Origin: Brevibacillus antibioticus
GTDB lineage: Bacteria; Bacillota; Bacilli; Brevibacillales; Brevibacillaceae
Assembly (NCBI RefSeq): GCF_005217615.1
Contig: NZ_SZNK01000001.1
Span: 3,126,501 to 3,190,500, forward strand
Direction of reading: 5' to 3'
Length of the DNA stretch: 64,000 nucleotides
In this document: positions 16,031 through 24,433 of the stretch, one piece after another
Numbering within the stretch: the first letter of the stretch is position 1
Layout: each line of letters opens with the position of its first letter
Position numbers and translations under genes: made by a program
Notes under the pieces: generated by a model
Seen by the model: only the letters and a program-made list of their open reading frames with translations
Databases searched by the model: none
Told to the model about the DNA's origin: nothing

Positions 16031-17531
16031 ACCGCTTGCGTACTTTTTGCAGCAACTCCGACACAAGTGGCTCGCGAACCAAAATGAGCACCACGAGATA
16101 TAAAAGAGCAGCACCGATAATTCCCAGAGGCAAGTATAACCAGACAGGCAATACGGATAACCATGGATCAACGAACAAAATAGCACCGGCCATGACTGCG
16201 CAGCCCAGAATGGTTTTCCCCGTAGTCATGAGAAAATTCGCTCGTACAGGACTGCCTACTGCCCTCCATAGCAAAATAAACAGAAGGAGCGCTTGACTAA
16301 TAGCCGAAACCGCATTAGCGAGAGCAATTCCGCCATGACCAAGCAGTGGAATGAGCAACCAGTTGGCAAGGGCATACACACCAATCCCAATCGCCCCGAT
16401 CATAACGGGTGTCTTCGTGTTTTCCAGTGCATAAAAGGCGCGGGTCAGCAAGTCTCTCGACGCTAAAAAGAAAAGTCCCACGCCGTAAAACGGCAGTGCC
16501 CACGCTGTCAAAGCGACAGAATGCTCATCGAACGCACCGCGCTCAAAAGCTAGTCGGATAATAGGCTCTGCGTATAGCGCAAGTCCAACCGTCACCGGCA
16601 ACAGCAAAATGAGGAGATAGGCAAGTCCCTTTTGCAGGATTTGCTTCATCTCCGTCATTTCCCCCCGCTTGACATGACTAGCCAACAGTGGGAATAACGG
16701 CAACGTAAACGCCCCGACAAAAATAGCCAGTGGCAATTGCATGATCTGGTTCGCATTGGCGAGAGCGGAAACGACGCCAGTTCCGAGTCCTTCTGCGAAG
16801 CCTCGCTCCAAAAAGGTAGTCGCCTGAGCAACAACCGCACCAATTAAAATCGGAATGACGCGCTCGCCCATGCCTTTGAGAGCAGCGTCCTCACGCCAAG
16901 CGAAAGAGAAGCGCTGCTGGTAGCCGAATCCGCGCAAGGTCGGGAGAATCGGCAACAGTGCAGCCAAGTAACCGATTGTCGTAGCCATCGCCAAACCAAT
17001 GGGTCCATACATCGGAACGAGCACATACATGCTGACAATCACCAAAGCTCCATTGAATACCGTGCCAAGCGTCGGTGTAAAGAAATGTTGGTGAGCATTG
17101 CAAATACTCGACCACAGCCCTGTTAATCCGATGAAAATAGCTGATGGCCACATCCATTGCAGCATGCTTGCCGTGAGTTCCAGCTTCTCACCTGTCAGTC
17201 CAAACATCGCAGCAAGCTCGTATGAAAAGACCACGCCTATGACAGACAGAGCAACGAATATACCTAAAATGATCGTGAGCATCTTCTGATAGAGGTCAGT
17301 CGTCCGCTCCCCTTTTTCCATCATGCCGCGCATTGTCGGAATCAGTACAGCATTGACCGCTCCCGGTATGACCAAGAACAGCGTCAGCGGGATCGTTGCC
17401 GCGATATTAAACGCATCTGCCTCCATACCAGTACCGTACAAGTTGGATACATACACACTGCGAAAAAAGCCCAGAAGCCTTCCAACGAGAGTCAGCACAA
17501 CAATCATGGAAGCAATTTTTAACAAACTCAT
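16005..17531 (-). CDS. murJ: Lipid II flippase MurJ (MviN) type
   Basis: A 508-residue membrane protein with about 14 helices and MurJ/MviN hallmarks: GRLLGFFRSVYVSNLYG near the N-terminus, AFNIAATIPL, and PTMRG in the first cytoplasmic region. It should flip lipid-linked peptidoglycan or wall-polymer precursors. The start is uncertain: ATG 17531 (GGAG 10 bases away) or GTG 17537 (4 bases away); the ATG spacing is more usual. Its 3' end overlaps the CapK-like gene by 26 bases. It is divergent from the O-antigen-ligase operon. Presence alongside a YtgP-type flippase is notable. Confidence 0.9.
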   Translation of the reverse strand: MSLLKIASMIVVLTLVGRLLGFFRSVYVSNLYGTGMEADAFNIAATIPLTLFLVIPGAVNAVLIPTMRGMMEKGERTTDLYQKMLTIILGIFVALSVIGVVFSYELAAMFGLTGEKLELTASMLQWMWPSAIFIGLTGLWSSICNAHQHFFTPTLGTVFNGALVIVSMYVLVPMYGPIGLAMATTIGYLAALLPILPTLRGFGYQQRFSFAWREDAALKGMGERVIPILIGAVVAQATTFLERGFAEGLGTGVVSALANANQIMQLPLAIFVGAFTLPLFPLLASHVKRGEMTEMKQILQKGLAYLLILLLPVTVGLALYAEPIIRLAFERGAFDEHSVALTAWALPFYGVGLFFLASRDLLTRAFYALENTKTPVMIGAIGIGVYALANWLLIPLLGHGGIALANAVSAISQALLLFILLWRAVGSPVRANFLMTTGKTILGCAVMAGAILFVDPWLSVLPVWLYLPLGIIGAALLYLVVLILVREPLVSELLQKVRKRSTPTGGRS

Positions 17532-17650
17532 GTCCACTTTTCTCCTATCCCTATTTGAAACCCTACGTTCCAGGGTTGGTTCTAACCCCTCAAACTACCT
17601 AGTTATCATATCTTATTTCTACCGTTCCTACCAACCTCTTTCCCCCCGGC

Positions 17651-17680
17651 TTGCTACCGGGTTGCCAGATTCATTATAAT
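17651..17680 (+). promoter_or_regulatory. Sigma-A promoter of the ligase-repeat-lipoprotein operon
   Basis: TTGCTA (17651-17656) and a perfect TATAAT (17675-17680) with an 18-base spacer. A 20-bp inverted repeat begins at the next base. Confidence 0.7.
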
Positions 17681-17700
17681 AGGTAGGTTAATCCCTACCT
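17681..17700 (+). promoter_or_regulatory. Inverted repeat at the transcription start of the operon
   Basis: AGGTAGG (17681-17687) and CCTACCT (17694-17700) form perfect 7-bp arms around a 6-base loop, directly after the -10 and 4 bases before the AGGAGG ribosome site. It could be a repressor operator or a 5' RNA hairpin that affects stability or translation. The sequence does not distinguish these. Confidence 0.5.
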
Positions 17701-17720
17701 GTAGGAGGACTACAATAAAA

Positions 17721-18983
17721 ATGAGAGAAACCGTGTTGAAGTGGGGAAGCCAATCAACTACATGGTTGTATTTGCTGTTGGCCTATCCCGTAATTGATTA
17801 CGTCTTGCGACAGATTCTACCGATTCCAGTCATATCTTCTTTGTGGGATGAAGCACTGCTCATCGTTCTGATGCTGTTTACGTTTGTAGCCTTTTTGCAA
17901 TCAAACAGAACGATGCCTGGAATCAAACATTGGCTGGGAGCCTTTTTCGTCCTGGGTGTTGCCATCATGGTGACAGACATGGCGAACTGGGGGGCGACTG
18001 TGGAAGGATTCCGCTCTGTCTACCAGTACATCCTCGCCTTTTTCATGGGCTTCTATTTACTGAAGTCGATGGAAGACCTGGACAAGTTCATGAAGGTACT
18101 TGTGCTGGTTGGTTTCGTAGCGGCACTGTATGGTGTCTTGCAAGTCATCGTGGGCGTCAAAACACCTGAATCATGGGTGCAGGAAGGGGAAGCAGTTACA
18201 ACGCGTGCATTCTCCTTCGTAACGAGCCCGAACGTATTGGGCAGCTATATGGCGTTGGTTACACCGATTGCTGCTGGTCTATTCATGACAGCTACTACTC
18301 TCAAGCAAAAATTGATTTGGGCCATTGTTGCAATGACCACCGTGCTTGCTTTGCTCTTAACCGGGTCCCGCGGTGCCTGGTTCGCTCTTGCCTTAGCCGT
18401 GTTCGTTTGCTTCTACATCTGGAACAAACGAGTAGCAGGATACTTGGTGATCGCAGGGATTATCGGGATTGTAGCCCTGTTCTTCGTTCCTGATTCTGTT
18501 CCACTTGTCGGGAAAGTAAAAGATCGCATTTTCACCCTGTTTACACCTGAATACTTCCAATCTAGCAGTGAAGGTGGACGCATCGGACGCTGGGGAAAAG
18601 CATACGACAATATGCGTATCGAACCATTGTTCGGTGTCGGACTCGGTCATCACGGCGGAGCAGTTGCCGCTCGCCATTTCGGTACCATCTATTCAGATAG
18701 CTACTTCTTTAAGAGTTTGGCGGAATACGGTCTGATCGGGATCATCCTGTTGATCGGAACCGTAATCACGATGTTCAAATACGGAGCTGGGCTCATCCGC
18801 AACCTCCAAGGCTCGCCGCATTTTTTTGCGATTCTCGGACTGCTGGGCGGATTAATAGCCGTAGCTACGCATAACCTCGTGGAAAACATTTTCGAGGTGC
18901 CGTTCATGGCCCTCTATTTCTGGCTGTTTGGCGGCTTCCTCTGCGCATTGTTCGTCGACCAGACACAAAATAAAAGGTGGTGA
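17721..18983 (+). CDS. O-antigen ligase / Wzy-like membrane protein
   Basis: A 420-residue membrane protein with about 11 helices, belonging to the Wzy/WaaL (PF04932-type) superfamily. The family signature TGSRGAW is at about residues 213-219, followed by a long extracellular loop and SDSYFFKSLAEYGLIG near residue 325. Such proteins polymerise lipid-linked glycans or transfer them to an acceptor (lipid A, proteins). In a Gram-positive S-layer organism the acceptor could be a wall polymer or a glycoprotein; this is inference. It is first in a three-gene operon: the next ATG is 4 bases past its stop. Confidence 0.88.
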   Translation: MRETVLKWGSQSTTWLYLLLAYPVIDYVLRQILPIPVISSLWDEALLIVLMLFTFVAFLQSNRTMPGIKHWLGAFFVLGVAIMVTDMANWGATVEGFRSVYQYILAFFMGFYLLKSMEDLDKFMKVLVLVGFVAALYGVLQVIVGVKTPESWVQEGEAVTTRAFSFVTSPNVLGSYMALVTPIAAGLFMTATTLKQKLIWAIVAMTTVLALLLTGSRGAWFALALAVFVCFYIWNKRVAGYLVIAGIIGIVALFFVPDSVPLVGKVKDRIFTLFTPEYFQSSSEGGRIGRWGKAYDNMRIEPLFGVGLGHHGGAVAARHFGTIYSDSYFFKSLAEYGLIGIILLIGTVITMFKYGAGLIRNLQGSPHFFAILGLLGGLIAVATHNLVENIFEVPFMALYFWLFGGFLCALFVDQTQNKRW

Positions 18984-18987
18984 GGGC

Positions 18988-20616
18988 ATGCGCCGGAATC
19001 CTATTCTCGAAACGATAAGCTGGGCGCTGTACGCCATTGCCCTGTTTCTGATTTATCAATTGCTCGTGAAACCTGCGTTCCTTGATTTAACGTGGATTGC
19101 TGTGCTCATTTTCTTGCCACTGCTAGCATTTTGCTACTTCGTGGTGCATCCGTCGGAACGTCGACAAGTGCTTGTATTTACCATCGGCTTCTTGCTCCTA
19201 GATCGGGCACTGACACGTATCGATGTGAAAACGACTGCTGCTCTATTGATCGGAGGAGCGATCGCTATCATCGTGATTGCCCTGCTTGTGAAATGGTACG
19301 GGCGTCTCAATTGGCGTGCAGTCGGCTCATTAGTTTTGATCGCCCTCTTGGCAAATGTCACGTTCAACCGGGATACATTGACTGCACTCAGTCACTTTAC
19401 TGTGAACTACGAATCTGACCGTCTGTACAACGGCGATTGGGTCGATTACTTCCCAATCACACTGTACGACGTCAATGGCGATGGCAGCATGGAGATCATC
19501 ACGTACGGCAATGCCGAGGAGCTTCCACTGCCTGAAAAAGTTGAAAAACCAGAGACGGAAGAAGAGAAAAAAGCAATGGCGGAGAAGCTGCGCCACCTAC
19601 AGGCTGAACCTGTTTCTCTCTACGTCCTGACCTGGAAAGACGGCCAAATGGTGCGGATGCCAAATGACCAGATTCCGGCAGATACCATGGAGATCATCAA
19701 GGAAAAATTGCCGACCGATTATCCAGGCTTCCCGTATTACACAATGAAAGACGGTCAATTGGTACCAAATGTACAACGCCAACCATATGCGGAAGGCATG
19801 ATGCAAATCGGAACGGCACCATATCGTGCGTTCATGCTCGATATGGAAAACATCGCAAATCAACTGGCAGAAAACGAAGGCAGTATGGACGTACGACAAA
19901 CGTTGGGTTCCAAGTACACGGATCTACACATCAAAGATGGTATGCTGACAGGAAACTACGACGGCAAGGCTTTTGGTGGGATGACCAAATCCACCAAGCT
20001 GTTGACCACCATGATGCTGCCAGATGGACGAGAAGGACTCGTTGTCATGGGTGAACATCTGAGTGTACTGACCGTCGATTCTGATGGCACACTAACCGAT
20101 GCCTATAGCTTGACTCGTAAAGAAGCTGAGTTGGCAAGTGGCGAGTTCATTCCTGCCGATATCGACAACGACAAGGTAGACGAACTGCTCGTAGCAGGGA
20201 AGCCTTCGTACATCTTGAAACCAAAACCAGATGGCACGTGGGAAATTTTGTGGGCAAGCGGTGACTACGACAAGAGCTTCCGCTTCTCCAACTTTGCTAC
20301 AGTCGGTAACAAAGAAAAACCTGAGATCGTAGCCAAGGCGAAGAGTTGGGTAAGCACCACCGATACACGCTACTTGTCAGGCTATGACTATACACCAGAG
20401 GGATTGAAACAAAACTGGCGCATTTACATGCCGCTGATCAATGTACAAATCGGCGACATCGATGGCGACAAAGAAAACGAAATCGTGGCCAACATGTTCA
20501 ATACGCATCGCATTCTCGTGTTTAAGCAGCACAACATTCCGGTATTCGGACTCACGATCGCGATATTCGTGGGACTCTTGGGATACGGAGTCGTAAGGAG
20601 GGTTCGCCATGCGTAA
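18988..20616 (+). CDS. Membrane protein with calcium-type (FG-GAP/VCBS-like) repeats
   Basis: A 542-residue protein of unknown function. About five membrane helices occupy residues 8-125. A large, probably extracellular region follows, and a final helix lies near residues 515-533 before a basic tail. The outer region has three Asp-rich loops of the calcium-binding type: DVNGDGSMEI (about 161), DIDNDKVDEL (391) and DIDGDKENEI (490), as in integrin-like FG-GAP/VCBS propellers. The start at ATG 18988 has AAGGTGGTGA just upstream. It is tightly coupled to the O-antigen-ligase-like gene and to the lipoprotein gene (8-base overlap), so the three proteins probably work as one envelope complex. No named family was recognised. 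Confidence 0.75.
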   Translation: MRRNPILETISWALYAIALFLIYQLLVKPAFLDLTWIAVLIFLPLLAFCYFVVHPSERRQVLVFTIGFLLLDRALTRIDVKTTAALLIGGAIAIIVIALLVKWYGRLNWRAVGSLVLIALLANVTFNRDTLTALSHFTVNYESDRLYNGDWVDYFPITLYDVNGDGSMEIITYGNAEELPLPEKVEKPETEEEKKAMAEKLRHLQAEPVSLYVLTWKDGQMVRMPNDQIPADTMEIIKEKLPTDYPGFPYYTMKDGQLVPNVQRQPYAEGMMQIGTAPYRAFMLDMENIANQLAENEGSMDVRQTLGSKYTDLHIKDGMLTGNYDGKAFGGMTKSTKLLTTMMLPDGREGLVVMGEHLSVLTVDSDGTLTDAYSLTRKEAELASGEFIPADIDNDKVDELLVAGKPSYILKPKPDGTWEILWASGDYDKSFRFSNFATVGNKEKPEIVAKAKSWVSTTDTRYLSGYDYTPEGLKQNWRIYMPLINVQIGDIDGDKENEIVANMFNTHRILVFKQHNIPVFGLTIAIFVGLLGYGVVRRVRHA

Positions 20617-21427
20617 AGTGACGAAAGCATGGGCATTACTCGCTGCCATCTGCACAGCCTCCCTGCTCGGTGGCTGCACGTATGAATCAGGAACGAAAGC
20701 TTTTGCTACCACCAATTTTGACCAGAAGCCAGATCAAACGACCACCGTCCAAACCGAGTCAGGTGCGAAGTGGCTGAAAACAGCCCTAGAAAAAGGCAAG
20801 ACGGAAAAAGATGCACAGACCTACTGGTACAAAGGTTATGTTAAAAACACAATTCTCTCTCGTACCACAACAAGTATGTTTGAGGGAGCCGTCATCAACG
20901 GGAAAGGCTACAATGTGGATGCCCGTATTGCTGCCCAACCATATTCGTACTATCGAGTTAACGACAAGCGCTATATCAAAGCCAAGGACCAGTTTGTAAC
21001 AGCCCCTGATGAGCCGCTTGCTTTCGATGTATTGAAAGGTTTTGAAGACTGGCTGCCTTTCATGGACAAGGCTGTCCAATTGCCTGAGGAAAAAGCAATT
21101 GGCGTGGTCAGCGTTCCGTTCCAATTGAAAATGACAGGAGCAGAATGGCTGAAAAATAGCCAAAGCCCACTGTTTGAACCATTGAAAAAACAATTGGGAG
21201 AACGCCCTGATCTAGATTACATCTTGAAGGAATCCACGATCAAAACAACGATTTGGTTCGGCAAGGAAGATCGTCTGATCCACCAGTACGAGACGTGGAT
21301 CATTCTGCCCCTGCCTGAGACCGGAACGATGGACCAGCAAGTGAAGTACAACCTGTATAAATATGGTGATACTGGTGGCATTCACATCAAAGAACCGGAA
21401 GAAGTAGAGAAATATTTGCTGTACTAA
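20609..21427 (+). CDS. Lipoprotein of the polysaccharide operon, unknown function
   Basis: A 272-residue predicted lipoprotein with lipobox LLGGC and lipidated Cys 23. The mature part is Lys/Tyr/Trp-rich without recognised catalytic motifs; its size and Trp/Tyr-containing strands recall outer-surface lipoprotein folds, but that is only an impression. Its start overlaps the stop of the upstream gene by 8 bases, with AAGGAGG nearby, indicating translational coupling. A terminator (21476-21509) ends the operon. The function is unknown; it likely acts at the outer face of the membrane with the ligase-like protein and the repeat protein. Confidence 0.8.
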   Translation: MRKVTKAWALLAAICTASLLGGCTYESGTKAFATTNFDQKPDQTTTVQTESGAKWLKTALEKGKTEKDAQTYWYKGYVKNTILSRTTTSMFEGAVINGKGYNVDARIAAQPYSYYRVNDKRYIKAKDQFVTAPDEPLAFDVLKGFEDWLPFMDKAVQLPEEKAIGVVSVPFQLKMTGAEWLKNSQSPLFEPLKKQLGERPDLDYILKESTIKTTIWFGKEDRLIHQYETWIILPLPETGTMDQQVKYNLYKYGDTGGIHIKEPEEVEKYLLY

Positions 21428-21456
21428 AAAAGCCTGCTGCCTTAGCTTGGCAGCAG
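21426..21456 (-). terminator. Hairpin with minus-strand T-run
   Basis: Perfect 8-bp stem CTGCTGCC/GGCAGCAG (21434-21441, 21449-21456). The T-run is on the minus strand (A-run 21426-21431). It is a second terminator for minus-strand transcription from the GT4 gene and a plain hairpin for the operon. Confidence 0.6.
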
Positions 21457-21475
21457 ACCTAATTGGTACGAATCA

Positions 21476-21509
21476 GGACCTGGCGATTCTCGTCAGGTCC
21501 TTTTATTTT
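21476..21509 (+). terminator. Rho-independent terminator of the ligase-repeat-lipoprotein operon
   Basis: Stem GGACCTG/CAGGTCC followed by TTTTATTTT on the plus strand, about 50 bases past the lipoprotein stop. Confidence 0.8.
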
Positions 21510-21532
21510 GAAGCAGAAGAAGTATGTCTGTC

Positions 21533-21568
21533 ACAAAAAACCCCCGCAGCCTTCATTGGCCCCGGGGC
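21533..21568 (-). terminator. Rho-independent terminator after the first GT4 gene
   Basis: Minus-strand GC-rich stem (CCCCG/CGGGG core) followed by six T (A-run 21534-21540), 10 bases past the stop at 21578. Confidence 0.75.
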
Positions 21569-21577
21569 GATGCTGTA

Positions 21578-22927
21578 CTATTTTTTTACCAGTTCATCCA
21601 TCAATTGCGCCAGTTGCTTCGCCTGTTCACGGCGTTCGTACGGTTTCACACGCTCTGCAAAATCCGCTCCGCGTTCCTCGCTACCCGTTTGTCCTTGTGT
21701 TTTCCACTCCTGATACAGCTTCAGGTACGCTTGCTTGATCTCGTCTTTTTTCTCTGGGTCGGCTACCTGTCCGAGACGGAACTCTTCAATAATCTCTGTC
21801 GCTTCGCCTCTTTTGTTCAGAGCAAGAATCGGATTTCCAATCCCCATGTATTCGTAGAGCTTACCCGGAATATACGCTCCGGCGTCAGCGGACACATCCC
21901 CGATCAGCAAGAGGGCATTCGCACCTTTCATCAGTCCGAGTGCTTCTTTATGCGGCAGGTTCCCCAACACCCGAACGATGTCCCCCAGCCCCAATGCTTC
22001 TACACAGTCGCGATTTTCGGAATACCCCGGATAATCGAACACCCCGGCAAAACTGAGCAAAAGATCATTTCGGTCTACTGCTTTTTCATCGATGAGTTCC
22101 CGGATGGCGTGAAGAAGTAGGCGCGGGTTGCGCTTTTGGTACAAAATACCTGCGTACACCGCATGAAATTTGTCCGGAGCAGCGTGGCTAGGAGCCAACC
22201 CTTGAAAATCAGCCTGATCAAATCCATTGTAGATCAGCTCCATCCGCTTGATGCGGTCCTGGTGCTTCTCGCGAAATTTATAGGCGAAGGTCGCTGTAAC
22301 GGTCGTGATCGCATCCGCTTGGGACATCACCGCCTCTTCCATTCGCTCTTCCATCCGCTCTCGCCATTCGATGCCGGAGGTGTGCATATTTTGCGTCCAC
22401 GGGTCACGGAAATCCGCTACCCATTTGCAGCCAAACTCACGGGAAAGCTTTTTTGCAATTAAATGGTTCGTCACTGGTCCCGATGTAGAAAAAATCACGT
22501 CGATCTTTTCACGGCGCATCATTTCACGCCCCAGCTTGAGCGCATTCGGCATCCACAGGATTTGGTCGTCTGGAATCAACAAGTATGGTTTTACTTTTTT
22601 CAGCACATTGACGACCTGCTTTTTTACCTTCGCCTTAAACGACGGCTGTGATGGTGTGGACGTTGTATTGGCACTTGCTGATGCAGCTTGTCCCCCTCGA
22701 TTCGGCAGCAGCTGCCACTCCTTCGCACGGTGAATGGTGACATCACTTGGCAGCTGTGCCAAAAGGGATGGATCGAGCGTCGCATGATAAGCAGGATCTA
22801 CTGTCAGCACATGGACATTCCAGCCAAACTCCCCCAAATATTTGGCCATTTTCAACGGTCTTGGTACGCCGCCTCCCCCAATAGGTGGAAATATGTAGCA
22901 TATGATCAACACGTTGTGCGTATTCAT
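21578..22927 (-). CDS. Glycosyltransferase, GT4 type
   Basis: A 449-residue GT-B-fold glycosyltransferase. The N-terminus has the IPPIGGGGVPRP donor/acceptor loop; FSTSGPVTNHLIA and ADFRDPW are typical of family 4 members of wall-glycan loci; the C-terminal domain carries GKLYEYMGIGNPILAL, a variant of the EX7E region. A Ser/Thr/Ala-rich linker around residues 80-100 looks like a flexible insertion. It probably adds a sugar to a lipid-linked polymer on the cytoplasmic side. Donor sugar and acceptor are unknown. It is convergent with the lipoprotein operon and divergent from the second GT4. Confidence 0.88.
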   Translation of the reverse strand: MNTHNVLIICYIFPPIGGGGVPRPLKMAKYLGEFGWNVHVLTVDPAYHATLDPSLLAQLPSDVTIHRAKEWQLLPNRGGQAASASANTTSTPSQPSFKAKVKKQVVNVLKKVKPYLLIPDDQILWMPNALKLGREMMRREKIDVIFSTSGPVTNHLIAKKLSREFGCKWVADFRDPWTQNMHTSGIEWRERMEERMEEAVMSQADAITTVTATFAYKFREKHQDRIKRMELIYNGFDQADFQGLAPSHAAPDKFHAVYAGILYQKRNPRLLLHAIRELIDEKAVDRNDLLLSFAGVFDYPGYSENRDCVEALGLGDIVRVLGNLPHKEALGLMKGANALLLIGDVSADAGAYIPGKLYEYMGIGNPILALNKRGEATEIIEEFRLGQVADPEKKDEIKQAYLKLYQEWKTQGQTGSEERGADFAERVKPYERREQAKQLAQLMDELVKK

Positions 22928-22990
22928 TTACGTAACCGTCCTTCTCCATTTCAATTTTCCATCATCAACGATACCATAAGTGCTGTCTTA

Positions 22991-23019
22991 TTGCGAATCT
23001 AGCAGGCATCTGCTATAGT
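22991..23019 (+). promoter_or_regulatory. Sigma-A promoter for the second GT4 gene
   Basis: TTGCGA (22991-22996) and TATAGT (23014-23019) with a 17-base spacer, about 118 bases upstream of the start codon. Confidence 0.6.
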
Positions 23020-23136
23020 GAAAATGGCTTTGTTTATAAATGATCGTTCCTTTTCGGCACACCGCGTATCCGGTCGTGCCTCCATGTACATATCTCGGTA
23101 GAGGTTGTTTTTTAATTACGATTCGGGTGAATTCAG

Positions 23137-24270
23137 ATGAGCAAATTACGAGTCCTCCACGTGATTGGCGGGGGGGAATTTGGCGGTGCTGAACAACATA
23201 TTCTCAATTTAGTCACTACGTTTCCAGTCGACGAAGTAGAAGTCGCAGTCGTATGCTTCTATGATTCTCTCTTCGCGAGTAAATTGCGGGAATCAGGCAT
23301 CCAAGTCATTACACTGAACCAGTTCGGACGTTTTGACTTACGATTGCTGCAGGCTCTGCGGAATGCCTTTTCCACATTCCAACCAGCGATTATCCATACG
23401 CATGGGATTAAAGCCAATTTCTTTTCCCGATTGGCAGCTCGCGGTATGAAGGTGCCTTTGCTGACCACTATTCACAGCTCACTCCGTTATGATTATTCAA
23501 GCTCCTTGGCCTATGCCATTGTCAACATAATGGAAATGAGCACGAGACATTGGAACCGTCATTATATCGCGATCAGTGGTGCGATTGCCGATATTTTGCG
23601 GGGGCAGGGTGTTCGCTCGTCTGACATTAGCGTGATTTATAACGGAATGGACATGAAGCCTTATCGGCAAAACCATTTACGTGAGAATGACCGCAATCGA
23701 CTGCGTGCGGAATGGAACATACCAGAGGACGCCTTTTTATTCGGGACAGCAGCTCGCTTTGTTCCTGTTAAAGGTCTCCCGATTCTACTCGATGCTTTTC
23801 ATACGCTTATGGCGGACAACAAAGAGGCTCCTTATCTCGTGCTGATCGGAGACGGCTCTGAACGTGCTGCACTCGAAGCCAAGGCAAAAGAATTGGGGCT
23901 GGAATCGCGTGTTCGGTTTGCTGGATTTCGGCAAGATATTCCTGCGTGCTTGCATGCCTTAGATGGCTTTGTCCACTCTTCCTTGTACGAAGGGCTAGGC
24001 TATACGATTATCGAGGCAATGGCTTCGGAGGTTCCTGTCGTAGCAAGCAAGGTCGGCGGTGTGAAAGAGTTTGTTTTCGATGGAGAGACGGGGCTGATCG
24101 TTGAACCGGGAAATCCCGCTTTGTTGGCGCAAGCAATGGAACGGTTTTGGACTTCACCACAGTTGCGTGAGACCCTGGTGCAAAATGCGCTGAACAAAGT
24201 AGAGTCCACTTTTACCATTGAACTCATGACCGAACAAATTGTTGCTCTTTATCGTACGTTACTGAAATGA
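23137..24270 (+). CDS. Glycosyltransferase, GT4 type
   Basis: A 377-residue GT4 enzyme: N-terminal GGGEFGGAEQHI loop, HTHGIKANFFSRLA, and a C-terminal domain with the EX7E-type motif in YEGLGYTIIEAMASEVPVV. HSSLYEG and GLIVEPGNP are classic for the family. It transfers a nucleotide-activated sugar to a glycan acceptor, presumably the same envelope polymer as the neighbouring genes. The ribosome site is weak (GGGTGA). The gene has its own promoter and a strong terminator (24273-24315), so it is monocistronic. Confidence 0.9.
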   Translation: MSKLRVLHVIGGGEFGGAEQHILNLVTTFPVDEVEVAVVCFYDSLFASKLRESGIQVITLNQFGRFDLRLLQALRNAFSTFQPAIIHTHGIKANFFSRLAARGMKVPLLTTIHSSLRYDYSSSLAYAIVNIMEMSTRHWNRHYIAISGAIADILRGQGVRSSDISVIYNGMDMKPYRQNHLRENDRNRLRAEWNIPEDAFLFGTAARFVPVKGLPILLDAFHTLMADNKEAPYLVLIGDGSERAALEAKAKELGLESRVRFAGFRQDIPACLHALDGFVHSSLYEGLGYTIIEAMASEVPVVASKVGGVKEFVFDGETGLIVEPGNPALLAQAMERFWTSPQLRETLVQNALNKVESTFTIELMTEQIVALYRTLLK

Positions 24271-24272
24271 CG

Positions 24273-24315
24273 AAAAGCACGTTGAAACGCGAACAGCGGA
24301 CATCGTGCTTTTTTT
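24273..24315 (+). terminator. Rho-independent terminator after the second GT4 gene
   Basis: Stem AAAAGCACG/CGTGCTTTT (24273-24281, 24304-24312) followed by T's. Confidence 0.85.
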
Positions 24316-24433
24316 ATATGATTTGTTTGAAGAATCTGTTTTTATGGTTGCCTACTCATGATCAATCTGGTTACATATGAATTGGAACTATTTTGTATAG
24401 CAAGCTGCACTAGACAGAAAGGGTGAAAATGAG

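Noticed and set aside
22928..23136. Shared operator between the two divergent GT4 genes
   Set aside because: Only a promoter for the plus-strand gene was seen; no palindrome of note lies between them.
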